The notes beneath the pieces are model-generated. The model worked only from the letters and a program-made list of their open reading frames with translations. It searched no databases and was not told where the DNA came from. From NCBI GenBank assembly GCA_021847645.1, contig JAJZQG010000005.1, forward strand, positions 1-64,000: a stretch of DNA of 64,000 nucleotides. The letters run 5' to 3'. Positions 41,699 through 50,256 of this stretch are shown piece by piece (within the stretch, counting starts at the first letter, position 1; every line of letters begins with the position of its first letter). The position numbers were made by a program, and so were the translations under genes. The DNA is from Myxococcales bacterium. Lineage in GTDB: Bacteria > Myxococcota_A > Polyangia > Polyangiales > Polyangiaceae.

Positions 41699-43288
41699 AT
41701 GAATACCGCCACTCGCGCGCCCACCAACAAGTGGATCGTCACGCTGTCCGTCACGTTCGGCACGCTCATGGGCACCATCGACGCTTCGATCGTCAATGTC
41801 GCGCTGCCACACATCCGCGGCTCGGTCGGCGCCACGCTCGACGAGATCACCTGGATCACCGTGGGCTTCGTGATTGCCAGCGTCATCGTCATGCCGCTGA
41901 CGGGCTTTCTGGGCCGGCAATTCGGCCAGAAGCGCGTGTACCTGGCCGCGCTCGGCATCTTCATCATCGGGTCGGCCCTGTGCGGCCTGGCCCGCTCTCT
42001 CGAGACGTTGGTGTTGTTTCGCGTCGTCCAGGGCTTAGGCGCGGGCGCGCTCCAGCCCACCGAGCAGGCCATCCTGCGCCAGACCTTTCCCCCCGAGGAG
42101 CAGGGCATGGCCATGGCGCTCTTCGGCATGGCCATCGTGGCCGGGCCCGCGGCGGGCCCCACCTTGGGCGGCTACATCGTCGACCAGTACTCCTGGCCCT
42201 GGATCTTCTTCATCAACCTGCCCGTGGGCCTGCTCGGCATCGTCATGGTGACCACCTTCGTACGCGAGGACCCGGATATCCGGCAAGCCAACCGCTCCCT
42301 GGCCGAACGCCAGCGACGAAGCCTCGATTGGCTCGGCATCGTGCTGCTTTGCGTGGGCCTGTCCACGCTGGAGTACGTGCTGGAGGAAGGCGCGCGCGAC
42401 GACTGGTTCGAGTCGGCGACCATCTGCGGCTGCCTGGCTATCTCGCTGGTCACCCTCGCCGCCTTCGTCGTTCGCGAGCTCACGGCGCCCGCGCCCGCGG
42501 TCGACCTGCGCCTGTTCAAGGACCAGTCGTTCCTGTCCGCATCGCTCATCGGCGCGGTGCAGTTCGCCATGCTGATGGCCAACATGTTCCTGCTTCCCGT
42601 GTTCATGCAGGAGCTGCTCGGCTACACCGCTCTGCAGTCCGGCCTGGTGATGCTGCCTCGCGCAGCGGTCATGCTGATCATGAATCCGATCGTCGGCAGC
42701 CTCTACGGCAAGATCTCCGCGCGGCTGGTGGTGGGCAACGGCATCGTGTGGGTCGCAGCCGGCTCCTTTCTAATGAGCCGCTTTACTCTCGATACCGGCG
42801 ACGGCGCCATCATCGTCGGCATCATCATCCAGGGCATCGGCTTCTCGTGCTTGTTCGCACCACTGACCGCGGCCGCACTCACCAACATCCCCAAGCACCG
42901 TCTGACCGATGCCACTGGCCTCAACTCGCTGCTCAGGCAGATGGGCGGCTCGACCGGCCTGGCGGTGTTCGCTACGCTGCTCACCCGCTTCGGCACCCAG
43001 GCCAAGTCGGCGGTCGCCACGCACGTGACCGAGCTGCGGCCCGAGGTCTACGATCGGTACAGCCAGCTCACGCAGGGGTTCGTCAGCCAAGGGTTCGACC
43101 TCGCCTCGGCCCATCCTGCGGCGTTGCAGGTGCTCACCGGCCAAGCGATTCGCCAAGGGATGATCCTCAGCTTTCGCAAGGACTTCTTCTTGGCTGGCCT
43201 GGTGTTCCTATGCGTTCTTCCCCTGTTGGTCTTCCTCAAGGGACACCGCTTCAACCGTCCCTCCCCTGCCCCGGTGCGCTCGGAGTGA
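41699..43288 (+). CDS. DHA2-family (EmrB/QacA-type) MFS multidrug efflux transporter
   Basis: A 529-residue, 14-helix drug:H+ antiporter. 'TFGTLMGTIDASIVNVALPHIRGSVG' is the DHA2 helix-1 motif with its membrane-embedded Asp. 'GFLGRQFGQKRVYLAALGIFIIGS' is motif A, and 'GPAAGPTLGGYIVDQYSWPWIFFINLPVG' contains motif C plus the EmrB signature. It exports drugs or other amphipathic compounds using the proton gradient. GGAGG at 41687-41691 lies seven bases before ATG 41699, which decides the start over the in-frame ATG-like position at 41642. It is followed after four bases by the membrane-fusion partner; an outer-membrane TolC is not in the window. Confidence 0.93.
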   Translation: MNTATRAPTNKWIVTLSVTFGTLMGTIDASIVNVALPHIRGSVGATLDEITWITVGFVIASVIVMPLTGFLGRQFGQKRVYLAALGIFIIGSALCGLARSLETLVLFRVVQGLGAGALQPTEQAILRQTFPPEEQGMAMALFGMAIVAGPAAGPTLGGYIVDQYSWPWIFFINLPVGLLGIVMVTTFVREDPDIRQANRSLAERQRRSLDWLGIVLLCVGLSTLEYVLEEGARDDWFESATICGCLAISLVTLAAFVVRELTAPAPAVDLRLFKDQSFLSASLIGAVQFAMLMANMFLLPVFMQELLGYTALQSGLVMLPRAAVMLIMNPIVGSLYGKISARLVVGNGIVWVAAGSFLMSRFTLDTGDGAIIVGIIIQGIGFSCLFAPLTAAALTNIPKHRLTDATGLNSLLRQMGGSTGLAVFATLLTRFGTQAKSAVATHVTELRPEVYDRYSQLTQGFVSQGFDLASAHPAALQVLTGQAIRQGMILSFRKDFFLAGLVFLCVLPLLVFLKGHRFNRPSPAPVRSE

Positions 43289-43292
43289 CGGC

Positions 43293-44546
43293 ATGGAACC
43301 CAACTCAGATGCTTCCGTTCCTGCGCAGCGTGGCCCTGGCCCCGCTATCCCCCCAGCTCAGCTCCGCGGGAAAAAGCCATTCCTCATCCTCGCTGCGGTC
43401 GTGGCCGCAGGCGCCCTGGGCGTCGGTGCCTACCTGCTGGTCACCGCGAACCAGGTGTCCACCGACGACGCGCAAGTCGACGCCGACGTGGTCCCCATCT
43501 CGGCCCGGGTGGCCGGGCAGATCCGCGAGCGTGTTGTTGAGGACAACCAGCTGGTGAAGAAGGGCGACGTGATCGCGCGGATCGACGACGCCGACTATGC
43601 TGCGCGGGCCACGCAAGCCGAGGGAGAGGTCGAGACGGCCCAAGCGCAGGCGGCAGCGGCCGATGCCCAACTACAAGTGGTGGAGGCCAGCGCCAAGGGC
43701 GGGCTCACCAGCGCGCGTGCGATCTACTCGGGTTCGTCGCTGGGGGTCGCGACCGCGCAGGCCCAGCTCGCCGCGGCCCAGGCCGGGCTCGAGCGCGCCA
43801 AGGCCGACGTGCGCAGGGCCCAGCTCGATCTGGATCGCACCAAGGATCTCGTCGCTTCCAATGCCATGCCCCAGGAGCGCCTCGACAACGCACAGATCGC
43901 CTGGGACGCGGCGCAAGCCGAGCTGGCGCAAGCGAACGCGCAGGTCGCTGCCGCCCAGGAGCTGCGGCGCGTGGCGGCCTCGCGCGTGGACGAGGCCAAA
44001 GGGCGCCTCGACCAGAGCTCGCCCATTGCCGCGCAGATCGCTGCGGCGCACGCGAACGCCGACTTCGCCCACGCCCGCGTCAAGGTGGCCGAAGCCGCGC
44101 TCGGCATCGCGAGGCTGCAGCTGTCCTACACCCGTGTCGTGGCTCCTGCCGATGGCCGGGTGTCGAGGTTCTCCGCGCAGCCCGGCCAGATGATCCAGAT
44201 CGGGCAGCCCCTGGCCGAGCTCGTGCCTCCACACACCTACGTGATTGCCAATTTCAAGGAGACGCAGATCGGCAGGATGCGCCCCGGACAGCCCGCCCAG
44301 GTACGCATCGACGCCGTCTCCGGACGCGAGTTCGCCGCCACGGTCCAGAGTCTGTCCGGGGGAACCGGCGCCCGGTTCTCCCTCATTCCGCCCGACAACG
44401 CGTCGGGCAACTTCGTCAAGGTCGTGCAACGGGTCCCGGTGCGTCTGCTCTGGGTCGAGCCGCCGGACATACCCCTGCAAGCCGGTCTTTCCTGCTACGT
44501 GACAGTGGACGTTGGCCGCGATGCAGCGCGCACGAGAGCCAAGTAG
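43293..44546 (+). CDS. HlyD/EmrA-type membrane fusion protein
   Basis: A 417-residue periplasmic adaptor. One N-terminal membrane anchor (about 29-49, 'FLILAAVVAAGALGVGAYLLV') is followed by 'VSTDDAQVDADVVPISARVAGQI', the EmrA/HlyD lipoyl-half signature. Alanine/glutamine-rich coiled-coil hairpins run from about 105 to 265. The second lipoyl half and beta-barrel are marked by 'LSYTRVVAPADGRVSRF' and 'ANFKETQIGRMRPGQPAQVRID'. It bridges the EmrB-type pump encoded four bases upstream to an outer-membrane channel. Length and architecture are normal for the family. Confidence 0.92.
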   Translation: MEPNSDASVPAQRGPGPAIPPAQLRGKKPFLILAAVVAAGALGVGAYLLVTANQVSTDDAQVDADVVPISARVAGQIRERVVEDNQLVKKGDVIARIDDADYAARATQAEGEVETAQAQAAAADAQLQVVEASAKGGLTSARAIYSGSSLGVATAQAQLAAAQAGLERAKADVRRAQLDLDRTKDLVASNAMPQERLDNAQIAWDAAQAELAQANAQVAAAQELRRVAASRVDEAKGRLDQSSPIAAQIAAAHANADFAHARVKVAEAALGIARLQLSYTRVVAPADGRVSRFSAQPGQMIQIGQPLAELVPPHTYVIANFKETQIGRMRPGQPAQVRIDAVSGREFAATVQSLSGGTGARFSLIPPDNASGNFVKVVQRVPVRLLWVEPPDIPLQAGLSCYVTVDVGRDAARTRAK

Positions 44547-44573
44547 CTCTGCACCGCGATGCGGGCTCGACCT

Positions 44574-46820
44574 CTACGTGGGACCGGCCGCCTCTACACG
44601 GCAATGCACATACCGGTGAATCGGGGTCCCCGCGATCGGATCCCGGTTTGCGCCGGGCGTGAGACGGTTGACGTTCGCGCCGATCTCGCGCCCCTGGTAG
44701 ATCAGGCCGAATCCGTGCGGCATGATGACGTGTCCTTCCCTGGCGTCCTCGCTCAGCTCGAGCTCGCACTCCACCGCTCCCGCCCGGGTCTCGACGCGCA
44801 CCGCCTGCTTGTCCTGCAATCGCAGCTTCTGCGCGTCGTGCGGGTGCATCGCGAGAGTGCACGAGCGGCGGCCTTCGTTCCAGGAGGGATCGCGCATGAG
44901 CGTGTTCGCGTTGTCGTCCGTGTGGCGCCCTGCGGCGAGAATAAGTGGGTATCGCGGATCCGGCTGCAAGGCAATCGACTCACCCGCTGCGTCCAGAGCG
45001 CGGACCGCATCGGCCAGCTCCGGGATCAGCAGCTCGATACGCCGGCTCCTGTTGGCCACCCAGGACAGGTTCGCGTCCGGATCGGACTCTCCTATCCACA
45101 TTCCCTCCGGACGCTCGATCAACGACTGGAACAGCTGCTCGGCGAATCCCACGCCCGGGTCGAAGCCCAGCCGCGCGGCATCCTGCCGAACCGCGGCCGG
45201 CGCCGTCTGGAGCAAGCCCCACAGCGCGGCGACGTTGGCCGAGCCCAGCACTTCCCCGAGGGTCTGCGCGAGCACGAAGGGGCTCATCTCCATCGCCCGC
45301 GGCTCCGACTGCAGGTATTGCATCAACGCCAACGCGAAGCCGCTGCGCTTCCCCCGGGCCGCCTCGCGCAACGAATCCGGCACCGGCGGGATCACACCCA
45401 GCCGCCGGGCGACCTCCACCAGGATCGCGCTCTCCTCCCACGGCTCGCCTTCCGGCTCGACCACGGGCCGCCGCAGCTGGAAGTACGTCTTCGGAAACGA
45501 CCAGGCGAAGAAGGTGCCGTCCCACTTCTCGTAGGCGCTCCGTGCCGGCAGCACATAATGCGATAGCCGTGCCGTCTCGCTCATCGCCACATCGATGGTC
45601 ACCAGCAGGTCGAGCTGGCGAAATGCTGTCTCGTAGGCCGTCGTGTCCGCATACGACCGCAGCGGGTTGGCGCCGCTCGCCAGCACCGCGCGCAGCCGGT
45701 CCGGCCCGACGGCCGTGATCTCCTCGGGCATGACATTGGGCGGGAACACCCCCGTGATGGCAGGGTATCCCGTCGCCACCGTGCGCCAGGTGCGCTCGTC
45801 GCGCTCGTCGGAGTGGGCGCCCAGGGGCATGAGCCGTCCGGGGAACACGTTCCCGCCGCGCACGCCGATTCGCCCGCAGAGCGCGAGCAGCAAGTGCTGC
45901 AGATACGAGGTCATCGTGCTGTGACGCCCCATGAGCGTACCGAGATCGGCGTGGATCGACGACTTCCGCGTAGCGAACAACCTCGTAACGGTGCGGACCG
46001 CCGCCTCGTCGAGCTCGCAGGCTCGAATCGCGGAGGGAATGTCGAATCCCTCGAACAGCGACACGGCAGCATCGATGTGGTCCGTGTGCTGCGCGATGTA
46101 CTCCCTGTTCTGCAAGCCTTCCTCGAGCACGATGGCGATCATCGCCTTGGTCAGCAGCGCGTCGGCACCAGGGCGAATCGCCAGGTGGATGTCGGCCCGT
46201 CGCGCGGTCTCCGTGCGGCGCGGGTCGATGACGACCAGCAGCCGGTTCGGATCCTTGGCGAACGCCTGGATCCGCTTGCGCGCCTGCGGCATCTGGTGGC
46301 TCATCCACGGGTTCCACCCGACACAGAGCAGAAGGTCCGTGTGCTCCTCGTCGGGAATCGTCGGCAAGTGTTGGCGTCCCACCGCGCGTCCCTGCACCCA
46401 GAACATGCCCGTAAGCTCCTGGGCCAGGGCGCTGTAGTGATAGTGCGAGCCCAGGCTCCGAAGCAGCCGGACGGCAAAGGCGGCCTCGAAGTGGCAGCCC
46501 TGCCCTCCCCCGCCCATGTAGGCAAACGACCGCGGTCCGTGCTCCCGCACGATGGTGCCCAGGCGTTCCGCAATGGCGCCGAGGGCGTAATCCCAGCTCA
46601 CCTCCCTGAACCCGTTCGCGGTCTTCTCGAGCGGAACGCGGAGCCGGTCGGCGTGGTGCTGGTAGTGGGCGAGGTGAAGCCCCTTGCGACAGACATAGCC
46701 TTCGCTGCGTGGGTTGGCCCGGTCGCCCCGCACCTTGGTGATGCGCCCGCGCTCGACGAAGAGCTCCACGCCGCAATTCTGCGCGCAGAGCACGCAACCG
46801 GACTTCTTCCACTCGCCCAT
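44574..46820 (-). CDS. Molybdopterin oxidoreductase (DMSO reductase superfamily)
   Basis: A 748-residue large subunit. The N-terminus has a [4Fe-4S] motif, Cys9, Cys12, Cys16 and Cys44 ('CVLCAQNC' ... 'YVCRKG'). Bis-MGD binding landmarks follow: 'LLCVGWNPWMSHQ', 'LLVVIDPRRTETARRADIHLAIRPGADALLTKAM' and the C-terminal 'PLILAAGRHTDDNANT'. No Cys or selenocysteine is evident at the usual Mo-ligand position ('YHYSALAQELTG'), so the ligand may be a different residue. No small electron-transfer or membrane subunit accompanies it, suggesting a stand-alone cytosolic enzyme. AGGAG seven bases before ATG 46820 sets the start; there is no Tat signal. Substrate unknown. Confidence 0.88.
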   Translation of the reverse strand: MGEWKKSGCVLCAQNCGVELFVERGRITKVRGDRANPRSEGYVCRKGLHLAHYQHHADRLRVPLEKTANGFREVSWDYALGAIAERLGTIVREHGPRSFAYMGGGGQGCHFEAAFAVRLLRSLGSHYHYSALAQELTGMFWVQGRAVGRQHLPTIPDEEHTDLLLCVGWNPWMSHQMPQARKRIQAFAKDPNRLLVVIDPRRTETARRADIHLAIRPGADALLTKAMIAIVLEEGLQNREYIAQHTDHIDAAVSLFEGFDIPSAIRACELDEAAVRTVTRLFATRKSSIHADLGTLMGRHSTMTSYLQHLLLALCGRIGVRGGNVFPGRLMPLGAHSDERDERTWRTVATGYPAITGVFPPNVMPEEITAVGPDRLRAVLASGANPLRSYADTTAYETAFRQLDLLVTIDVAMSETARLSHYVLPARSAYEKWDGTFFAWSFPKTYFQLRRPVVEPEGEPWEESAILVEVARRLGVIPPVPDSLREAARGKRSGFALALMQYLQSEPRAMEMSPFVLAQTLGEVLGSANVAALWGLLQTAPAAVRQDAARLGFDPGVGFAEQLFQSLIERPEGMWIGESDPDANLSWVANRSRRIELLIPELADAVRALDAAGESIALQPDPRYPLILAAGRHTDDNANTLMRDPSWNEGRRSCTLAMHPHDAQKLRLQDKQAVRVETRAGAVECELELSEDAREGHVIMPHGFGLIYQGREIGANVNRLTPGANRDPIAGTPIHRYVHCRVEAAGPT

Positions 46821-46972
46821 GAGTCGCTCCTGTGTCGGCCGCCTGGACCTCACGGAGGTTAGCTTCGCGTGCGGTGGCTGCAAAGCAGAAGCGTCGAACC
46901 GTCGCCGTTCGGTGGCATGAGGGCTCCGGTACGTGCTACACCCTCACCACACCAAGAAGAGCGGCCCGCCTC

Positions 46973-46978
46973 CAGGGG
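46973..46978 (+). promoter_or_regulatory. RBS of the interrupted PqqD-like gene
   Basis: CAGGGG ends six bases before ATG 46985. A normal ribosome site supports that the frame interrupted at 47054 was, or is, a real gene. Confidence 0.55.
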
Positions 46979-46984
46979 TTCCCG

Positions 46985-47266
46985 ATGCAAGTTCGACTAC
47001 GAGCCGACGTCGTCATGAGCGAGATGGGCGAGGAAGCCGTCCTGCTCGACATGTGAACCGGGGAGTACTTCCTCCTGAATGAAGTAGGGAGTCGTGCGTG
47101 GAAAGCGCTCTCCGAAGGGGGTGAGGTCGATGACGCGCTCCGCGCCATCCTCGACGAGTACGAAGCTCCGGTGCAACAAGTGTCCCACGATCTCGACGGG
47201 TTCCTGAGCGACCTGGTCGCGCGCGGCGTGGCTGAGCCAGCGGGCGGCTCCTGGCCGGAACGATAG
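46985..47266 (+). pseudogene. PqqD-family RRE protein (lasso B1-like) with in-frame TGA
   Basis: A 93-codon frame with TGA at codon 24 (47054-47056). Read through, it gives 'DVVMSEMGEEAVLLDM-x-TGEYFLLNEVGSRAWKAL', then a helical C-terminal half. This is the PqqD/RiPP-recognition-element pattern, 'vlld..tG.yf.Ln..g...w..l'. In lasso-peptide pathways this B1 protein binds the precursor leader and delivers it to the peptidase and cyclase. The x is commonly Arg or Glu; a single C-to-T change in CGA would give TGA. It lies 24 bases before the cyclase gene. No good restart codon follows the TGA, so as sequenced the domain is not made intact. Confidence 0.7.
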
Positions 47267-47290
47267 CCTGCGACAGTGGCAGCGTGCTGA

Positions 47291-49087
47291 ATGGGATGGA
47301 GTGTCGACCTCGACTGGACCGCCCCGAAGCATCCGCCCACGGCCACGTGGGACGGTGCGCGCCGTGGCTGGGTGGCATTCGACGGATACATCGCAAATCA
47401 CGCGGAAGTGGCGGCGGCGCTCGGGATCGAAGGGCCGATACCCGGTGACGAGACACTCGCGGCGGAGGCGCTGGCGCGGTGGGGCGAGGGTGCGCCGTGC
47501 CGGCTCGCGGGCGCGTTCGCGCTTGCAAGCTGGGACGAACGGCGCCGTGCCCTGCTGGCCGCAGCCGACCCGCTCGGCGTAAAGAGCGTCGTGTATCAGG
47601 CAAGGGGGAGCCGCTTGGGTCTGGCGACCAGCACGCGCGAGCTCCGGCGCCTATCGTGGATCGACGCCGGCGTCGACGACCAAGCCGTGGCGCTCTTTCT
47701 CTGTGGCGGTCACCTGGCGTCGGACACGACCTACTATCGGAATCTGCGCAGGTTGCCCGCCGGGCATCTCCTGCGTGCCACCGGCTCTCGCCTGGACACG
47801 CGCATGGACTGGGGCCCTCCTTTCGACGTGCCCGCGGGTATCAGAACGACAGCCGATCTGCTCGAACGGTTCCGCGAGCTGTTCGTGCAGGTGGTCGCAG
47901 AGTCTCTTCCGATCGACCGACCCGGTGTGGTCCTGCTCAGCGGTGGCTTCGATTCGACCTCGGTCGCCTACGCAGCCGCGGAAGCCATCCGGCGTTCCGG
48001 CGGCCGACTGGCAAGTCCAACGCTTCACAGCTGGGCCTTTCCCGGCCTCGCCTGCGACGAAAGCGAACGAGTGCGCATCGCCCAGGCAGGTCTCGACTTC
48101 GACGCGACGCTACGGCCCGGCTCGATGGCCGCATTGACTGCGGAGCAGATGTCACATTCGGCGGCGGTCCATGATGGGCCGTACCTGAACCTGCAGCAGG
48201 CACTCTTCGACGAGTTTGCCGGCTCGTACGGAGACCGCTCGCGCGCTGTCACCCTGACCGGTCTGGGCGGCGACGAGCTCTGCGTGGACTGGCACTTCGA
48301 GGTCGATCTGCTTCGCCGGTCGGGAATCCTCGGATGGATTCCCGCGTTGAGAACAATCGCCCGGATGGATGGCGTCTCGACGCGCCGGGCGCTCGCCACG
48401 GTCGCCGGCCGATTTGGCTGGCAGAGCCCCCGGACAATCTGGCGGAGGGTCGCTCCCCGCGCCCGCGCCGCCGACGAGCGGCCCGAAGCGTGGTGCCGAC
48501 CGGAGGTCAAGCGTCTGGCGAGCAAGGCCGGGCGTGGTGACCGACACGGCAAGGCGCCCGATTGGCCGACGCACAGCGGCAAGGTCCGGTGGCAAGTCAC
48601 GAGCGCTGCAGCTACCTACGAGGCGCGCCGGTGGTGGGATCTCGAGCTCACCAGCGGTGGACTGGCGCTGCGCGCGCCGTTCCTCGACCGCCGCCTGTGG
48701 GAGTTGGTGTTGGGCGCCGACGCCCTCCTGCCGCGCTCCTTCGACGAGGGACGCTACAAGCCCCTGATCAGCCACGGGTTGGCGAGCCTCGTCCCGAGCC
48801 GACTGACTAGCACGTACTGGAAAGTTGTATTCGATCAATATGAGCATGGAATTCTCGAGCGGACGCTGCCGGCTCTCCGTGAGTGTCTTCTGTCGTCAGG
48901 AGAGTGGCGCGCAGCAGCGTTCATTCGCCGTGAGAAGGCACGCGAGCTGCTCATTTCGACCGAGGCTGCGTTGACCGGGAATCCCTCGTGTCGTATGGAT
49001 ACGAGTCTGTTGCTTCGCGTGGCAGGTCTCGAAATATGGCTTCGGCATCAACATCGGAAGCACCCGTCAAGCGCGAAGTCGGCTTGA
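47291..49087 (+). CDS. Asparagine synthetase-like lasso peptide cyclase
   Basis: A 598-residue protein. Residues 1-180 resemble the glutamine-amidotransferase half of asparagine synthetase ('GWVAFDGYIANHAEV', 'LAGAFALASWDERRRALLAAADPLGVKSVVY') but lack the catalytic Cys2, as in lasso cyclases. The synthetase half has the ATP pyrophosphatase loop 'SGGFDSTS' at 217-224, 'TLTGLGGDELC' and 'LALRAPFLDRRLWELVL'. Lasso cyclases adenylate the side chain of an Asp or Glu in the core peptide and close the macrolactam onto the N-terminal amine. Its 3' end overlaps the proposed precursor ATG by 52 bases. Ordinary asparagine synthesis is unlikely given the missing Cys and the neighbours. Confidence 0.85.
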   Translation: MGWSVDLDWTAPKHPPTATWDGARRGWVAFDGYIANHAEVAAALGIEGPIPGDETLAAEALARWGEGAPCRLAGAFALASWDERRRALLAAADPLGVKSVVYQARGSRLGLATSTRELRRLSWIDAGVDDQAVALFLCGGHLASDTTYYRNLRRLPAGHLLRATGSRLDTRMDWGPPFDVPAGIRTTADLLERFRELFVQVVAESLPIDRPGVVLLSGGFDSTSVAYAAAEAIRRSGGRLASPTLHSWAFPGLACDESERVRIAQAGLDFDATLRPGSMAALTAEQMSHSAAVHDGPYLNLQQALFDEFAGSYGDRSRAVTLTGLGGDELCVDWHFEVDLLRRSGILGWIPALRTIARMDGVSTRRALATVAGRFGWQSPRTIWRRVAPRARAADERPEAWCRPEVKRLASKAGRGDRHGKAPDWPTHSGKVRWQVTSAAATYEARRWWDLELTSGGLALRAPFLDRRLWELVLGADALLPRSFDEGRYKPLISHGLASLVPSRLTSTYWKVVFDQYEHGILERTLPALRECLLSSGEWRAAAFIRREKARELLISTEAALTGNPSCRMDTSLLLRVAGLEIWLRHQHRKHPSSAKSA

Positions 49088-49269
49088 CGGATGGCACGAC
49101 AGAGGAGACTCGGCGCACCGCGCGAGCTGCGGTCGCTGCATCCTCGAGGAAGCCCTATCGCGCGCCAGCGGTGACCCCGCTCGGCAACATCGTGACACTG
49201 ACGCTCGGTATGGGTGGCTCGAAGATCGACAATGGACAGGGCCAACCAACCAAGAACGGCATCGGTTGA
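49036..49269 (+). CDS. Lasso peptide precursor (leader plus 20-residue core)
   Basis: A 77-residue peptide from ATG 49036, or 61 residues from TTG 49084, which overlaps the cyclase stop (TTGA). The leader ends with Y41-x2-P44 then 'LGNIVTLTL', the conserved leader pattern bound by the RRE protein. Thr56 is at the -2 position and Gly58 starts the core, both rules of lasso precursors. The predicted core is GMGGSKIDNGQGQPTKNGIG, with Asp8 as ring acceptor (Gly1-Asp8 macrolactam) and a 12-residue tail. The tail lacks bulky plug residues, which weakens the prediction of a stable threaded structure. The core is Gly/Asn/Gln-rich and hydrophilic, as in other Gram-negative orphan lasso precursors. Confidence 0.78.
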   Translation: MASASTSEAPVKREVGLTDGTTEETRRTARAAVAASSRKPYRAPAVTPLGNIVTLTLGMGGSKIDNGQGQPTKNGIG

Positions 49270-49327
49270 TCGTCCTCCTCACGACGCACACGCCATACCG
49301 GCCAAGGCCTCCGCCTTCGCAGTCTCG

Positions 49328-50080
49328 ATGAAGCACCATGTCGCGTTCCAGGTCGAGCGGTACGGAGACGCCGATGCGAGGCTGCTCTACGAACGAACAG
49401 CGCTGTTCCATTTTGGCCCGCGAGGCACCCCGGCCACATTGGGCGCGGACGCCAGACGGCACTTCCAGCTGCGCGACTTGATCCGGTGGGGTGCGCCGCT
49501 CGCGCTTCTGGGCGCGGACCAGCTGACGCTCCACGCCGCGTCCGCCCGCAAGAACGACGCGACCATTGCCGTCATGGGGCCCGGCGGTGCGGGGGAATCC
49601 ACGCTTGCGCGACGGCTGGAGCTGCGCCGCTGGACCATGTTGTCCGACGACCTGATCGCGTGCGATGTCGATGCGTGCGTGGACGGCCGATCGGAGCGCG
49701 TGCTTCGCGACTGGTGCGTCGAGGCAGCGCGAGACTGGCGTGAAGGAGCGCCCATCGCCTACGAGGCACTCGTGCGGCGATTACGGAGCGAAGCGGCGGC
49801 CTGGACTCCCCTTCACGCCGTGCTGTTCCTCGAGCAGACTCGCACATCCGCCGCGCGGTTCGACATCCGCTGGCTGGCACCACGGGAAACCTTCGAGCTC
49901 CTCACCCGACACGGGTTCGGCAAGGTGCCGTGGCCCACGGCATGGGCACACCAGACCCAAGTCCACGCGCGCCTCGCGTCAACCGTCGCGGCTGCCGTCG
50001 TGGCATCCCCGGACGGCCTCGAGCGGATGGCTGACGCCGTCCCCGCGCTGGAGCACGTCGTGCTCACCCGGATTGGTTAG
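49328..50080 (+). CDS. HPr kinase-like protein of the lasso cluster, Walker A lysine replaced
   Basis: A 250-residue HprK-related protein. 'LTLHAASARKNDATIAVMGPGGAGEST' contains the Walker A loop, but the essential Lys is Glu90 (GAA at 49595-49597). 'LRRWTMLSDDLIACDVD' is the HprK acidic motif. Such kinases in lasso clusters can phosphorylate a C-terminal Ser of the peptide; this core has none. With Glu in the P-loop, ATP binding is doubtful, so this may be a dead or repurposed copy. ATG 49328 was chosen since earlier in-frame starts (49214, 49232) lie inside the precursor core. It is the last gene of the run. Confidence 0.7.
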   Translation: MKHHVAFQVERYGDADARLLYERTALFHFGPRGTPATLGADARRHFQLRDLIRWGAPLALLGADQLTLHAASARKNDATIAVMGPGGAGESTLARRLELRRWTMLSDDLIACDVDACVDGRSERVLRDWCVEAARDWREGAPIAYEALVRRLRSEAAAWTPLHAVLFLEQTRTSAARFDIRWLAPRETFELLTRHGFGKVPWPTAWAHQTQVHARLASTVAAAVVASPDGLERMADAVPALEHVVLTRIG

Positions 50081-50098
50081 GACGACTGCAGGGCTTCC

Positions 50099-50125
50099 GC
50101 TCATCGGGTCCCCTCGACGATGAGC
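50099..50125 (+). terminator. Hairpin after the lasso cluster
   Basis: GCTCATCG (50099-50106) pairs perfectly with CGATGAGC (50118-50125) around an 11-base loop, 18 bases after the kinase stop. No T-tract. Position supports termination of the lasso transcript. Confidence 0.4.
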
Positions 50126-50256
50126 AGGCAGCTGCTGCGGCTCGGTCCCCGCGGGCTGCCTGCGAAGACACCTTTCGGCCGCGCGATTCCCGCGCGAGCG
50201 ACATCGAGCTCATCCGTGTAGAAAAACTCGCGTCACACAGGTACCGTTGTCCCGCC

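Noticed and set aside
2254-42162. Very long open frames opposite real genes (e.g. 26304-29315, 37130-38974, 38971-42162 on the minus strand)
   Set aside because: Arg/Gly/His-rich products without domains, fully overlapping genes with clear motifs; expected in high-GC DNA.
5625-47056. Genome-wide TGA recoding as an explanation for the two in-frame TGAs
   Set aside because: TGA ends many intact genes here, for example at 4480-4482 and in the ATGA overlaps, so it is a normal stop.
49214-49327. Longer N-terminus for the HprK-like protein
   Set aside because: The extension would read through the precursor core region in another frame and has no family resemblance.
46821-50256. Search for a lasso B2 (transglutaminase-like) peptidase
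   Set aside because: No frame in either direction has a Cys-His-Asp transglutaminase pattern between the cyclase and flanking genes.
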